DNA of 64,000 nucleotides from Candidatus Izimoplasma sp. HR2 (GCA_000753575.1 JRFF01000022.1:124001-188000), one strand, 5' to 3'. Numbered from the stretch's first letter, positions 40,747 to 49,240 are shown. Notes: generated by a model from the letters alone, not told the origin. Numbers and translations: made by a program.

Positions 40747-43118
40747 AATGCTTTTAAGAAAGTCTTGACTATATCAGGGTCAAATTGTGTTTCTGAACAT
40801 CTTTTTATTTCCTCTATTGCTTCTTTATGTGAAATTTTTTCTTTATATATTCTACCAGTAGTCATTGAATCATAAGCATCAATTACTGATATAATTCTTG
40901 CGAAGTAAGGTATACTATTTCCTGAAAGACCTGTAGGATATCCAGTACCATCAAATCGTTCATGATGATGGAGTATATCTTTTGAGATATGTTGAAGTTC
41001 ATTAATTGATAGAACTATCCTACTTCCAATTTCAGAATGTGACCTAATTCTATCCCATTCTCTTTCATCAAGTGGTTCTATTTTTGTTAAAATCGCTGTG
41101 TCTAGCGCAATAAGACCTATATCATGTAGTCTGGCTGTTTGTTTTAGTACTTTTATGCCATCTTCATTTATTCCTAATTCATTACCTAAAATATCTGCGT
41201 ATTTTACCATGTTTTCTGAATGTATTCTTATATCAGCACTACGTTCAAAAAGCCTTTTTTCAAGAGCTCTTACAAGATCGTTTCTCATTTCTTTCCCTTC
41301 TAGAAGTTTCTCATGATACATTCTTTCTTCGGCAAGTTTTATTATATCATTTACATGTTCATCTTCAGATATTTTTGTAGCGCATCCAAGTGATATACTT
41401 GGAGTGATTGTTTGATACATTGATTTGTTACATAAGTCTTTAATTCTTGAATATACTTTTTTTGAGTTCTCTAAAGATGTTTGTGGAAGAAGTATTGCGA
41501 ATTCGTCTCCACCCCATCTTGCAAGGATGTCTTCTTGACGTATTCCCTTTTTAAGTATTTTTGATATTTCAATAAGAAGTTTATCTCCTTCTATATGACT
41601 GAATGCATCATTAAGAAGTTTAAGACCATTTACATCTCCCATTATAATAGTTAGCGGAAGTTGTCTTTTTGTATCAAGTCTAGATAATTGTTCCTCAAAA
41701 TAGAATCTATTATATAACTCAGTTAAATAATCGTGTTGTGAAATATATCTTATTTGTTCTTTTCTCTCTTCTTCAATAGTTTCATCTCTAATTACTAAGA
41801 TGGCTCCACTATTAGTTTTCCCTTCTAAATTAATTGGAGATATTGAGAAATCAACATATATCTCTTCATCATTATCATTTCTTAATAAACTGTAAGTAAT
41901 ATCACTATGAAATATTTTGTTATCCTCAATACTTTTATGAAATAATTCTTTAAAAGATACATTTGATTTATTTGAATATATTCTAAAAATATCACAGATA
42001 TTCTTATTTATAGGACGTTTTATTTCACCTAGAATTTCTAAAGCCTTATCATTAATTAATGTTATCTTATGATTATCATCAGTAACAACAATTCCTTCAC
42101 CAACACTTAATAGTGTTGCGCGAAGTTTACTATCAACATCTTTAAATTGACGTTCTTTTTCAAGCTTTTCAGTAACATCAAAAACACTTGATAGTACATA
42201 TTCTTTATTATCTATTATCATTGATCCAGAGTAGACTTCAACATCCAAAATAACTCCGTCTTTTGTAATATGTCTAGACATGTAATGATTAAGTTCATTA
42301 GAAAGAGAGTCAATTACATCTTGTTTTGAATCTGCCGGATTTAATAATGAAACGTCTATTACACTTAATTGTGTAAATTCTTTAAATGTATAATTATATT
42401 TTTTCATTGCAGACTCATTAACATCTACAAAATGACCATTTTCTGGATCTATTAGAAATATCATTGCTTGGCTAGCAGAAAACAATTTTTTATATTGTTT
42501 TTCCGAACTTACAGTTTTTAAATGTTGAAAAAATCTAAATCTTTGAGTAAGCATAAATTCAGAAATAATTAAACTTCCTAAAGGGAATACTATTAATAAT
42601 GCAAATGCTACTGCATTAAGCACTTCATCACGTAGTGTATTTGGTAATGTTAATAGTAGTAGTATCATCACAACTTGAACAAAGAATCCGATTAAGTATA
42701 GCTCAATCCAACTAATGTTATATTTTTGAAATTTTGGATTTTTAAGTCTAAAGTGTCTCCAAAAAAGTCCTATTGTTGCTGCAAAGATTATCCATAGGAC
42801 TCCAGTAAGCATCCCTACCCCACCTAAATAGATTCTGTAAGCAATCATTGCTAATCCACCAATAAGAGTTGGTATAACACCTAAAAACATTGCAGTGACA
42901 CTAATAGCAACTGCTCTGGCATCAAATAAGACTCCATCCATTAATTCAAACTGTCTATACATAATAGTAACTCCAATAATAGCTACTACAAAACCCATTA
43001 TAATTTTTTTATATATCTCTTTTATTCTTGATTCATAAGGAAAGATAGAATATACTACTGCTAAACTCATTAATAGTAAAATATTTGATATAAATGATAG
43101 TATCATTTCAGTATTCAT
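40737..43118 (-). CDS. Membrane GGDEF and HD-GYP c-di-GMP enzyme
   Basis: The 793-residue protein has a 5TM-5TMR_LYT-like N-terminal sensor region (residues about 1-200; LGVIPTLIGGLAMIAYRIYLG). Two PAS-type domains (about 205-325 and 325-450) come next, then a GGDEF domain with intact GGDEF at 536-540 (RWGGDEFAILLP). The C-terminal HD-GYP domain has His665-Asp666 and HHERFDGTGYP with GYP at 726-728. It could both make and degrade cyclic di-GMP depending on the sensed signal. It is monocistronic with its own terminator. The RBS AAAGGAGAGGTAC is clear. Confidence 0.92.
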   Translation of the reverse strand: MNTEMILSFISNILLLMSLAVVYSIFPYESRIKEIYKKIIMGFVVAIIGVTIMYRQFELMDGVLFDARAVAISVTAMFLGVIPTLIGGLAMIAYRIYLGGVGMLTGVLWIIFAATIGLFWRHFRLKNPKFQKYNISWIELYLIGFFVQVVMILLLLTLPNTLRDEVLNAVAFALLIVFPLGSLIISEFMLTQRFRFFQHLKTVSSEKQYKKLFSASQAMIFLIDPENGHFVDVNESAMKKYNYTFKEFTQLSVIDVSLLNPADSKQDVIDSLSNELNHYMSRHITKDGVILDVEVYSGSMIIDNKEYVLSSVFDVTEKLEKERQFKDVDSKLRATLLSVGEGIVVTDDNHKITLINDKALEILGEIKRPINKNICDIFRIYSNKSNVSFKELFHKSIEDNKIFHSDITYSLLRNDNDEEIYVDFSISPINLEGKTNSGAILVIRDETIEEERKEQIRYISQHDYLTELYNRFYFEEQLSRLDTKRQLPLTIIMGDVNGLKLLNDAFSHIEGDKLLIEISKILKKGIRQEDILARWGGDEFAILLPQTSLENSKKVYSRIKDLCNKSMYQTITPSISLGCATKISEDEHVNDIIKLAEERMYHEKLLEGKEMRNDLVRALEKRLFERSADIRIHSENMVKYADILGNELGINEDGIKVLKQTARLHDIGLIALDTAILTKIEPLDEREWDRIRSHSEIGSRIVLSINELQHISKDILHHHERFDGTGYPTGLSGNSIPYFARIISVIDAYDSMTTGRIYKEKISHKEAIEEIKRCSETQFDPDIVKTFLKAFKG

Positions 43119-43213
43119 AGTACCTCTCCTTTCAAGTCATGTTAATATTATACTATATATATATTATATTAAAAACAAGAAATTATATTTATGAAATATA
43201 CTATCTAAAATAC

Positions 43214-43242
43214 TTGATTTTAAATGACAATACTATTATAAT
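43214..43242 (+). promoter_or_regulatory. tRNA-Cys promoter
   Basis: TTGATT and TATAAT (43237-43242) are separated by 17 bases, 15 bases before the tRNA. Confidence 0.82.
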
Positions 43243-43257
43243 ATATAAGGAACATAA

Positions 43258-43332
43258 GGTCCCGTAGCCAAGTGGCTAAGGCAATGGACTGCAACTCCGT
43301 GACCAGCGGTTCGAATCCGCTCGGGACCTCCA
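43258..43332 (+). tRNA. tRNA-Cys (GCA), probable element attachment site
   Basis: The acceptor is GGTCCCG/CGGGACC, the anticodon loop CTGCAAC, and the T arm GCGG-TTCGAAT-CCGC. CCA is encoded. An integrase gene points towards its 3' end 114 bases away, the usual arrangement for integration into a tRNA 3' end. The second att copy would lie beyond the window. Confidence 0.95.
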
Positions 43333-43446
43333 ATCTTTTCTAACCTAAACACTGTATTAAAGGGATTAAAACACTAAATTGATAAGTAGAAATCTTCAAC
43401 AAATTACCTCGTGAATATCACATGTGTAAAATCCGTTGCCCTAGAT

Positions 43447-44352
43447 TTATGCTTGTTTTTTATTTATATAATATTCCATGGGAGCTAGTTCCTGGTATAT
43501 CTCTGAATCAACTTCTATGTTGTAGTGTGTATACCTTCTAGTCATATCCATTCGTGCATGTCCCATAGTGTGATTAGTGAATAGTTCTGATACTTTTCTT
43601 TTATAAGCTAAGGTACCATAACTATGTCTTATCATATGTGATGAGAACTGTTCTAGTTTTAGATCGTATTTTATCTTCTGTAGAACTCTCAATACACCTA
43701 GGTAATTCATTGGTGATTTCGTTCTACTATTTCGAAGTAAATGATTATGATTACTATCAAGCAGCAAAAGATATTCATACAAATGTTTAGCTGTATAATT
43801 TGAGTAATGTACTACTCGCTCTTTTTTAGTTTTTGTATGATCAAGAAGAATCGAGTTTGTTTGTGAATTGATATTCTTAATTTTAATATTTGTTACTTCA
43901 GATAATCTTGCACCAGTGTCAATAAACAGGAATAGAATTACTCTGTTTCTAATGTTCATGAAGGTATCAGGCTTATCAAGCAAAAAATTAATAACTCTTT
44001 TCATAGTTTGTTCATCAACAATATCAAATCGTTTGTCAAGTTCTTTTAATTTTGGAAAAGATGATATTATTGTTGGTTTGCATTTGCCTTGCTTTACTTG
44101 GAAAGTTATTGCTCTATTAAGTAATTGAATTCTTTTGTTAATTGTTTTATTAGTGTTATCTCGGAGTTTAGAATAGTCAATGAAATCATAAATTGAATCG
44201 TAATCAAGATTATCACTATTACTATATTCATTCGTGATCATGAAGTTAATAATGATATTTAGATGTGGAGTATCATATCTTTTAAATGTATTCCAACTTT
44301 TAAAATGCTTTGAGTACTTAAGATACTCAGCACATATAATATCTAAATCCAT
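43447..44352 (-). CDS. Tyrosine recombinase (element integrase)
   Basis: The 301-residue XerC/D-type recombinase has the catalytic Arg149 (DTGARLSEV), the HMIRHSYGT box (His-x-x-Arg), the MGHARMDMTRRY segment and nucleophile Tyr274. The N-terminal half is the SAM-like core-binding domain. It should integrate and excise the element by recombination at the 3' end of tRNA-Cys. Between it and the tRNA (43333-43446) no gene is seen. Confidence 0.9.
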   Translation of the reverse strand: MDLDIICAEYLKYSKHFKSWNTFKRYDTPHLNIIINFMITNEYSNSDNLDYDSIYDFIDYSKLRDNTNKTINKRIQLLNRAITFQVKQGKCKPTIISSFPKLKELDKRFDIVDEQTMKRVINFLLDKPDTFMNIRNRVILFLFIDTGARLSEVTNIKIKNINSQTNSILLDHTKTKKERVVHYSNYTAKHLYEYLLLLDSNHNHLLRNSRTKSPMNYLGVLRVLQKIKYDLKLEQFSSHMIRHSYGTLAYKRKVSELFTNHTMGHARMDMTRRYTHYNIEVDSEIYQELAPMEYYINKKQA

Positions 44353-44504
44353 AATATATAAAAACCAGTTAAAATGAAGTTTCGCTTCAATATATAACTG
44401 GCTTTGGTTAGTTTTTTCTTATCCATTGTCAGTCCTCCAATAACGAGCATCTCGCTCGTATAACTATAATATTAAGCGATTATCACGAACATGTCAATAC
44501 ATTT

Positions 44505-44535
44505 TTAGCAATTAACTCGCTAACAATGATATAAT
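44505..44535 (+). promoter_or_regulatory. xre promoter and operator
   Basis: The extended -10 TGATATAAT ends at 44535. Upstream lies the inverted repeat TTAGC-N9-GCTAA (44505-44523), and more AGCGA/TCGCT half-sites occur at about 44446-44480. These suit binding of the XRE protein to control itself and the divergent integrase. Confidence 0.55.
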
Positions 44536-44552
44536 AAAATAGAGGTGATTAT

Positions 44553-44921
44553 ATGAAATACTTAGGAACTCGACTCAAAGAATTAAGAAAAGAGCTGAAT
44601 AAATCTCAATCTTTTGTAGCTCATGATCTATCAATTGGGCAAACAACATATGCAGGTTATGAATTAGATAAAAGTGAACCTAGTAATGAAATGTTAATTA
44701 CACTTTCTGACTATTACAATGTTTCAACTGATTACTTACTAGGGCATTCAAATGTTAAAGCTACTCAGGCTGAAGTAGATTTTTCTAATAAAATAGAAAT
44801 AAAAGGAATTGAACAAATGATTAAAGAATATAACTTAACTCTTGGAGATGAAGCAATGGATCCGGGAGAAGAAAAAAAATTGGTTAAACTAATTAAATTA
44901 TTTACTGAAAGCAATAATTAG
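44553..44921 (+). CDS. XRE-family transcriptional regulator
   Basis: The 122-residue protein has a Cro/CI-type HTH at residues 5-62 (LGTRLKELRKELNKSQSFVAHDL...YAGYELDKSEPSNEMLITLSDYY) and the typical NVSTDYLLGHS. A helical C-terminal part probably dimerises. Placed divergent from the integrase with repeats between, it is likely the lysogeny-type repressor of the element. Confidence 0.88.
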   Translation: MKYLGTRLKELRKELNKSQSFVAHDLSIGQTTYAGYELDKSEPSNEMLITLSDYYNVSTDYLLGHSNVKATQAEVDFSNKIEIKGIEQMIKEYNLTLGDEAMDPGEEKKLVKLIKLFTESNN

Positions 44922-44945
44922 AAAATAACTGGGAGGAATTACATC

Positions 44946-45455
44946 ATGGGGGAAAAGGATAATACACATACGTACTATTTAGATTCTGTTGAACCAAGTT
45001 ATTACAATGGACCACTATATTTAGCACCAATATCTATTAGTAATGAATCATGTTATAAGGAGTCGTTTTTCACATATTATGATATAGATGTATATGTTGA
45101 AAAAGATCTAGATTTCTTAACACTAAATTCACACTTCAAAACTGATACAGGAGTAATAGTTGATGATAAACAAGTTATTAAAGCGGATTTAAAAGCTGGA
45201 AATACATATCGGTTTCAATTTGAGGTTATTTATGATAGTTCTATTAGTACTTGTAGTTTAGATTCTAATGTTCTATATACACCAGAATATCCAATAACTT
45301 CTACATGTACTGGAACTTGTACTGCAGTAAATGAAAATACTACTGGAGATTTAAAAACTATTTCTTTCCAAACAGCTGGATTATATTTAGGGATTGTAAT
45401 TGTAGGTATTGCACTAATAGGGTTTTTAGTAGCTAGATTTGATAAAAGAAATTAA
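44946..45455 (+). CDS. Tail-anchored protein, paralogue of 46888
   Basis: I know no family for this 169-residue protein. It has no N-terminal signal; residues about 14-120 form a mainly beta domain (YYNGPLYLAPISISNESCYK, TYYDIDVYVE), and one C-terminal membrane helix lies at about 141-163. Just before it is TSTCTGTCTAVNENTTGDL, shared almost exactly with the 431-residue membrane protein at 57140. The paralogue at 46888 aligns over its whole length. The RBS is GGGAGGAATTACATC. A structural or surface role in the element is possible. Confidence 0.7.
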   Translation: MGEKDNTHTYYLDSVEPSYYNGPLYLAPISISNESCYKESFFTYYDIDVYVEKDLDFLTLNSHFKTDTGVIVDDKQVIKADLKAGNTYRFQFEVIYDSSISTCSLDSNVLYTPEYPITSTCTGTCTAVNENTTGDLKTISFQTAGLYLGIVIVGIALIGFLVARFDKRN

Positions 45456-45478
45456 TGAAACTACAGCGTAAAGTAATT

Positions 45479-45545
45479 TTTAAAGAATGTAAATTAACTC
45501 TTGGAGATAACGAATAGATCTAGGAGAAGAAAAAAATAATGAAGA
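45479..45545 (+). repeat. Decayed duplicate of the xre 3' end
   Basis: About 60 bases resemble 44820-44885 in xre (AAAGAATGTAAATTAACTCT and TGGAGATAACGA...AGGAGAAGAAAAAA). Gaps and stops show that it no longer encodes protein. It marks a past tandem duplication of the xre/tail-anchored gene region. Confidence 0.65.
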
Positions 45546-45574
45546 AATCAAATTGTATAAGGAGAGTGATCAAG

Positions 45575-46447
45575 ATGAGTTTGTTTCAATTTCTACATGC
45601 GCCATTGTATAAAGAGTTTAAGTTTAAAATTATTCCTGATGGAAGTAATTATAAAGTTAACGGTGAAACATTTCGTAAGATTTCAGAACTATTAAATGCA
45701 TCGAGAGAAAATATATATGATGTATATTGTATTAAGTGTGAAAGAAAAATGTCTTTTTCATCAATTGGTGGTGCGTTAAATAAGTATAATTTCAGTAATG
45801 GAAGACATGCGTTAGAGGTTAGTGGTGGTACTTTTATTAATTCTAATTATAGAATTGAAAAATTAAAAACAATTGGGTCTATCACTATGACTTGTTTACA
45901 TAAAGCTACTCATAAATATGAAATATATTTTGAGACGTATATACAGGATACCAGTTACTTAGTGATTAGAAAGATTGGACAAACACCTGAATTATATAAA
46001 ATCGATAACTTTGAAAACTTTGGGTTTAGAAAGCAACTTGAGAAAATGAAAATTGAAAAAGACTTCAGGGATATTCATGTTATGATATCCCATGGATATT
46101 CTATTGATACTTTGCTTTATATTAGAAGATTATTAGAAAAAATGATAATGTACTTCCTTAAAGATAAAACCCCTTATGGAGATAAGTTTGCGGATAAATT
46201 CAAACTAGCACAAGAAGAACATGAATTTTTCGATCCAGAACTAAAGGATATGACAAATGTTGTTTACAAGTTATCTAGTGAAGGCATACACAGTTTAAAG
46301 CATGAACAGTGTGAAGAGTATATTAGACCACTATATAACTTCATTATTTCTCAGCTAGATTACATGAAGGAGCAAGATTTAAAAAAGATAAAGAAAAGCA
46401 AAAATAATAGTGTTATTAATAATTTATTTAGTAAAAAAGTAGACTAG
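45575..46447 (+). CDS. Protein with N-terminal zinc-ribbon-like cysteines and HEPN/DUF4145-like C-terminus
   Basis: The 290-residue protein starts at 45575 after AAGGAGAGTGATC; an upstream ATG at 45539 is less good. Cysteines YCIKCERK (residues about 50) and TCLHKATH (about 109) may bind zinc. The C-terminal third (LLYIRRLLEKMIMYFLKD, then LSSEGIHSLKHEQCEEYIRPLYNFI) has the helical rhythm and final His region of DUF4145/HEPN-like domains seen in defence genes. This is a weak likeness and no active site is proven. Confidence 0.5.
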   Translation: MSLFQFLHAPLYKEFKFKIIPDGSNYKVNGETFRKISELLNASRENIYDVYCIKCERKMSFSSIGGALNKYNFSNGRHALEVSGGTFINSNYRIEKLKTIGSITMTCLHKATHKYEIYFETYIQDTSYLVIRKIGQTPELYKIDNFENFGFRKQLEKMKIEKDFRDIHVMISHGYSIDTLLYIRRLLEKMIMYFLKDKTPYGDKFADKFKLAQEEHEFFDPELKDMTNVVYKLSSEGIHSLKHEQCEEYIRPLYNFIISQLDYMKEQDLKKIKKSKNNSVINNLFSKKVD

Positions 46448-46469
46448 GAATTTTTCCTAGTCTTTTTTT
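46441..46469. terminator. Bidirectional terminator
   Basis: AGACTAGGAA-TTTT-TTCCTAGTCT is followed by T7. It overlaps the end of the plus-strand gene. Confidence 0.85.
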
Positions 46470-46521
46470 CAAGAATTAATTTAACAACAATCTCAATTCT
46501 TACCTTGCGTTTTTTCTTCAT
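46444..46521 (-). CDS. Possible 25-residue basic peptide
   Basis: A reading frame MKKKRKVRIEIVVKLILE... follows GGAAGGAGTGAGGGC, a strong RBS, on the minus strand. It ends within the hairpin at 46441. No homologue is known to me. Treat as a candidate only. Confidence 0.3.
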   Translation of the reverse strand: MKKKRKVRIEIVVKLILEKKTRKNS

Positions 46522-46762
46522 GCCCTCACTCCTTCCAAGTAATTTAATACAACTCAATTATAAATTTTAGAATAAGAGCTGTGAAGTACAAGGACTATTG
46601 TGACCGTTTTTATATGTAAATGACAATATTTGTATCTTTCCTATGCCATATATGACATATGAAAAAGTGAACGAATACTGGAGGGTATAAAATGTGTTCT
46701 AATATACGACATATCAACATCTGAAGCTTTATACATGATACTATCTTTAGGGAGGTAGAATT

Positions 46763-46861
46763 ATGTCTAAAACTTTAACTGTAAAAGAAGTAAAAGAGAA
46801 TGTTGAGAAGATAGACTATATTAAAAAGAAGCTAGAAGAAATTAAAAAGAATAGTGTATAA
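46763..46861 (+). CDS. Small 32-residue coiled-coil protein
   Basis: The sequence begins MSKTLTVKEVKENVEKIDYI and is entirely a charged helix. The RBS AGGGAGG lies eight bases before the ATG. It sits 26 bases upstream of the second tail-anchored gene. The rest of 46470-46762 shows a short frame after GGAGGG at 46680 (10 codons) and nothing else. Confidence 0.5.
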   Translation: MSKTLTVKEVKENVEKIDYIKKKLEEIKKNSV

Positions 46862-46887
46862 TAATTAATAGAGGAGGGGGGGATTAT

Positions 46888-47382
46888 ATGTCTAAGATAA
46901 AACATACGTTCAAAGATATTCCAATTATAGTTAATGATGGACCTGCTATGTTTGCACCAATTTTAGTTAGCAATAAATATTGTTATAATGACACGTATTT
47001 TTCTTATTACGAAGTAGATGTTTATATAGAGAGTAATTTAGACTATTTAACTATTAAAGCATACTTTAAAAGTGAAGCTGGTGTAATTATTGAAAGTAAT
47101 GAATTGACAAAGACAAATCTAATAGAGGGAAATACCTATCGTTATAAGTTTGAAGTAGTTCATGATGATGACATAGCAACATGTAATCTTGAAGACAATT
47201 TACTTTATTTTCCTGAGCAAACAATGACATCTGCATGTACTGGTGATTGTGTGATAACTAGTAATAATGATAACTTGACAAGCGCAAACAATTCAATAAT
47301 TCTTGGTCTAATTGGAATTTTTGTCGGAGTTATTATTTTATTAGGGTTACATAAATATAAATCGCGTAATCAAAAAGAATAG
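46888..47382 (+). CDS. Tail-anchored protein, paralogue of 44946
   Basis: The 164-residue protein matches the 44946 product along its length (FAPILVSNKYCYNDTYFSYY, VDVYIESNLDYLTI, EGNTYRYKFEV, LLYFPEQTMTSACTGDC) and has a C-terminal membrane helix (about 139-157). The TTGDL part of the motif is lost here. A very strong RBS (GAGGAGGGGGG) precedes it. Together with the xre remnant it indicates duplication and divergence of one ancestral gene. Confidence 0.7.
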   Translation: MSKIKHTFKDIPIIVNDGPAMFAPILVSNKYCYNDTYFSYYEVDVYIESNLDYLTIKAYFKSEAGVIIESNELTKTNLIEGNTYRYKFEVVHDDDIATCNLEDNLLYFPEQTMTSACTGDCVITSNNDNLTSANNSIILGLIGIFVGVIILLGLHKYKSRNQKE

Positions 47383-47512
47383 TATAAATAGTAAGGAGTG
47401 AATAAATTGCTAGAATTTGTAAAGTATAGGTATTTAATCATGACAATCAAATAAGAATGGACAAGTTTTTTGAAATCGAAAAAAGAGATTCTAAAAAAGG
47501 AAGGAAGATAAC

Positions 47513-48151
47513 ATGGAGTATTTATTTTATCTAATACCAGGTATAATCAATATAAAATTATTTAGGTACTTTAGGAAAACAATTCCCAAAGAACAGGAAG
47601 TTTTAGCACAAACAATTGATTTGATCATCTCATCAGTAACTGTATATTTCTTTTCACTAGTTTTTTTAATTGTAAGATTCAAGATAGACTATCAAGATGG
47701 ATTAGTAACTAGTCTTCAAAATTTGAAGATATTAGAGTATATAACTAATGAAGAAATTATAATTATAGCTTCACTACTAATTGTTCCCTCAATATTGACA
47801 TTGGGAGTATACTTATTAGCTAGTTTGATAAGTGGGAAAATGAATAATACATCACTAGGATCCAATGCATATATAGAGTACTTTACCAAAACATCTGAGT
47901 ATAAAGTTGAGGGTGATAATAAAACATATAGCTTTCCAGTAAAAATTTTTCATGAGGATAAACCAATTACAAAAGGTAGAATGATATCAAAATATTCTCT
48001 CCCATGGGAATTTAAAGAAGTATTTGTTGAAAATGATGAGAAATTAGACTTTAAGAAGTTAGAAAAAGTATACACGTATTATGATTTTGAATCTAAAATC
48101 AAATATGAGATATTCACTAATGATGAGAAAGGAGAAAATGATGTCAAATAG
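47513..48151 (+). CDS. Three-TM membrane protein, DUF6338-like
   Basis: The 212-residue protein has hydrophobic segments at about 5-20, 35-58 and 81-107, then a soluble domain (AYIEYFTKTSEYKV...KGRMISKYSLPWEFKEVFVE). It resembles DUF6338 proteins, whose role is unknown; the assignment is from memory of the pattern. GGAAGGAAG lies upstream. It overlaps the next gene by 14 bases. Between 47383 and 47512 only tiny frames are seen. Confidence 0.55.
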   Translation: MEYLFYLIPGIINIKLFRYFRKTIPKEQEVLAQTIDLIISSVTVYFFSLVFLIVRFKIDYQDGLVTSLQNLKILEYITNEEIIIIASLLIVPSILTLGVYLLASLISGKMNNTSLGSNAYIEYFTKTSEYKVEGDNKTYSFPVKIFHEDKPITKGRMISKYSLPWEFKEVFVENDEKLDFKKLEKVYTYYDFESKIKYEIFTNDEKGENDVK

Positions 48152-48332
48152 AAGAAGCATTATTACACATGGTTCAAGAAGTGGAACACAAACTAGAGTT
48201 GTTTCAGGGGATAGAGTTACTTCAGGAGATAGACGTCGAGTAAATGATGGATTAACAAGAGGACAATCAACAATAGTTACTTCTCCTGGTAAACCAGCAA
48301 ATGCTCCGAAGAGACCAAAAGTTAAGAAATAA
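48138..48332 (+). CDS. Small basic Gly/Ser/Arg-rich protein
   Basis: The 64-residue protein starts MMSNRRSIITHGSRSGTQTR after AAAGGAGAA, with an alternative ATG one codon later. It is disordered, strongly basic and ends PKRPKVKK. Overlap with the 3' end of the DUF6338-like gene suggests coupling. Function unknown. Confidence 0.6.
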   Translation: MMSNRRSIITHGSRSGTQTRVVSGDRVTSGDRRRVNDGLTRGQSTIVTSPGKPANAPKRPKVKK

Positions 48333-48360
48333 GATAAAAAGTATATAGCTACAGCAATGC

Positions 48361-48411
48361 TAACTAAAGAGTAAGTCATATATTTATGGCTTATTTTTTT
48401 TACGTTTAACA
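48361..48411 (+). terminator. Terminator-like repeat, copy 1
   Basis: TAACTAAAGAGTAAGTCATA-TATT-TATGGCTTATT plus T-run. A second copy with the same leading TAACTAAAGA is at 52741. Confidence 0.75.
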
Positions 48412-48494
48412 TAAATCTAAATTTTTGATTATTTAATTTTTGACACTAAAATATGAAAATGATATAATTAACTACATAGAGGAGGAGTGATTTT

Positions 48495-48716
48495 ATGAGT
48501 AATAGTAGACATGTAACACCAAAAGGAGATAAGTGGCAAGTGAAAAAAGGTGGAGCTTCTAGAGCTTCCGGTATATTTGACACTCAAGCAGAAGCGATAG
48601 ACTCTGGTAGAAGCCAAGCTAAAGCAAATAAAGAGGAGTTTGTAATACATAATAGAGAGGGTCGAATAAGACAAAAAGATAGTTATGGAAATGACCCTAG
48701 AAAATCGAAGGGTTAA
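48495..48716 (+). CDS. DUF2188 domain protein
   Basis: This 73-residue protein matches the DUF2188 pattern: SRHVTPKGDKWQVKKGGASR, FDTQAEAIDSGRSQAK, EEFVIHNREGRIRQKDSYGN. The family is common in bacteria and phages and has no firm function. GAGGAGTGA precedes the ATG, and TATAAT (48463-48468) upstream may be its promoter. Confidence 0.8.
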   Translation: MSNSRHVTPKGDKWQVKKGGASRASGIFDTQAEAIDSGRSQAKANKEEFVIHNREGRIRQKDSYGNDPRKSKG

Positions 48717-48718
48717 GA

Positions 48719-48979
48719 ATGGGCTGGCTATATTTAGTTATTGTACTTATGATTATTTTAACGATTTTTGGAGCTTTATTTAAAACTGATAATAGATTAA
48801 AAGCTGTAAGTCAGTGGACAAAAGATGGAAGATTTATTTCTAATTTCCGTTCAATTACTGAAGCTTCACAACATACAAATGTATCCTACTCAGGTATTGG
48901 TAATTGTTGTAGAGGAACTCAAAAGACAAGTGGTGGATATGTATGGAAATATGGAAATTATAAAATTGAGCAATCTTAG
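48719..48979 (+). CDS. Membrane-anchored NUMOD1-like DNA-binding repeat protein
   Basis: In 86 residues there is an N-terminal membrane helix (3-20) and then WTKDGRFISNFRSITEASQHT, SYSGIGNCCRG and TSGGYVWKY, the pattern of a NUMOD1/IENR1 helix-turn-helix module normally fused to homing endonucleases. No nuclease domain is present. A membrane-attached version is unusual. It follows the DUF2188 gene by two bases. Confidence 0.65.
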   Translation: MGWLYLVIVLMIILTIFGALFKTDNRLKAVSQWTKDGRFISNFRSITEASQHTNVSYSGIGNCCRGTQKTSGGYVWKYGNYKIEQS

Positions 48980-48994
48980 TAGATTGCTTTTTTT
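48969..48994 (+). terminator. Terminator
   Basis: AGCAATCT-TAGT-AGATTGCT is followed by T6, overlapping the end of the NUMOD1-like gene. Confidence 0.88.
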
Positions 48995-49020
48995 ATGAAA
49001 AGTAGAAATACCATAAAAAA

Positions 49021-49039
49021 AAGCTAATATTATTAGCTT
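49021..49039 (-). terminator. Minus-strand terminator of small transcript
   Basis: AAGCTAA-TATTA-TTAGCTT has a U-tract on the minus strand and lies 41 bases beyond the 17-codon frame. Confidence 0.65.
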
Positions 49040-49079
49040 CTTAATTTAAGAAATAAAGAGAGGTAGCCACGACTAAACA

Positions 49080-49133
49080 TTAGACTATGGGGCCCACATC
49101 CTTCTTCATAAGAGCTTGTAAAATAGCTTCCAT
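49080..49133 (-). CDS. Candidate 17-residue peptide (MEAILQALMKKDVGPIV)
   Basis: A strong RBS (GGGAGGTGG) precedes the ATG, a terminator follows, and possible -10 boxes lie upstream on the minus strand, so a short transcript of about 150-180 bases is likely. It could be a leader peptide, a small toxin or a regulatory RNA with an incidental frame. This is all I see in 48995-49296. Confidence 0.4.
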   Translation of the reverse strand: MEAILQALMKKDVGPIV

Positions 49134-49240
49134 AAAGAACCACCTCCCTTTTGTTTGGCTCTATCATAAATGATACGCCTATTCTAATTTTATCATACAT
49201 ATATTAATTAACCTAAATGATAGAGGATATTTTATAGAGT

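Noticed and set aside
47407..47530. Two tiny frames (15 and 25 codons) between the 46888 and 47513 genes
   Set aside because: One begins with TTG after AAGGAG, the other has no RBS; neither has a recognisable composition or terminator.
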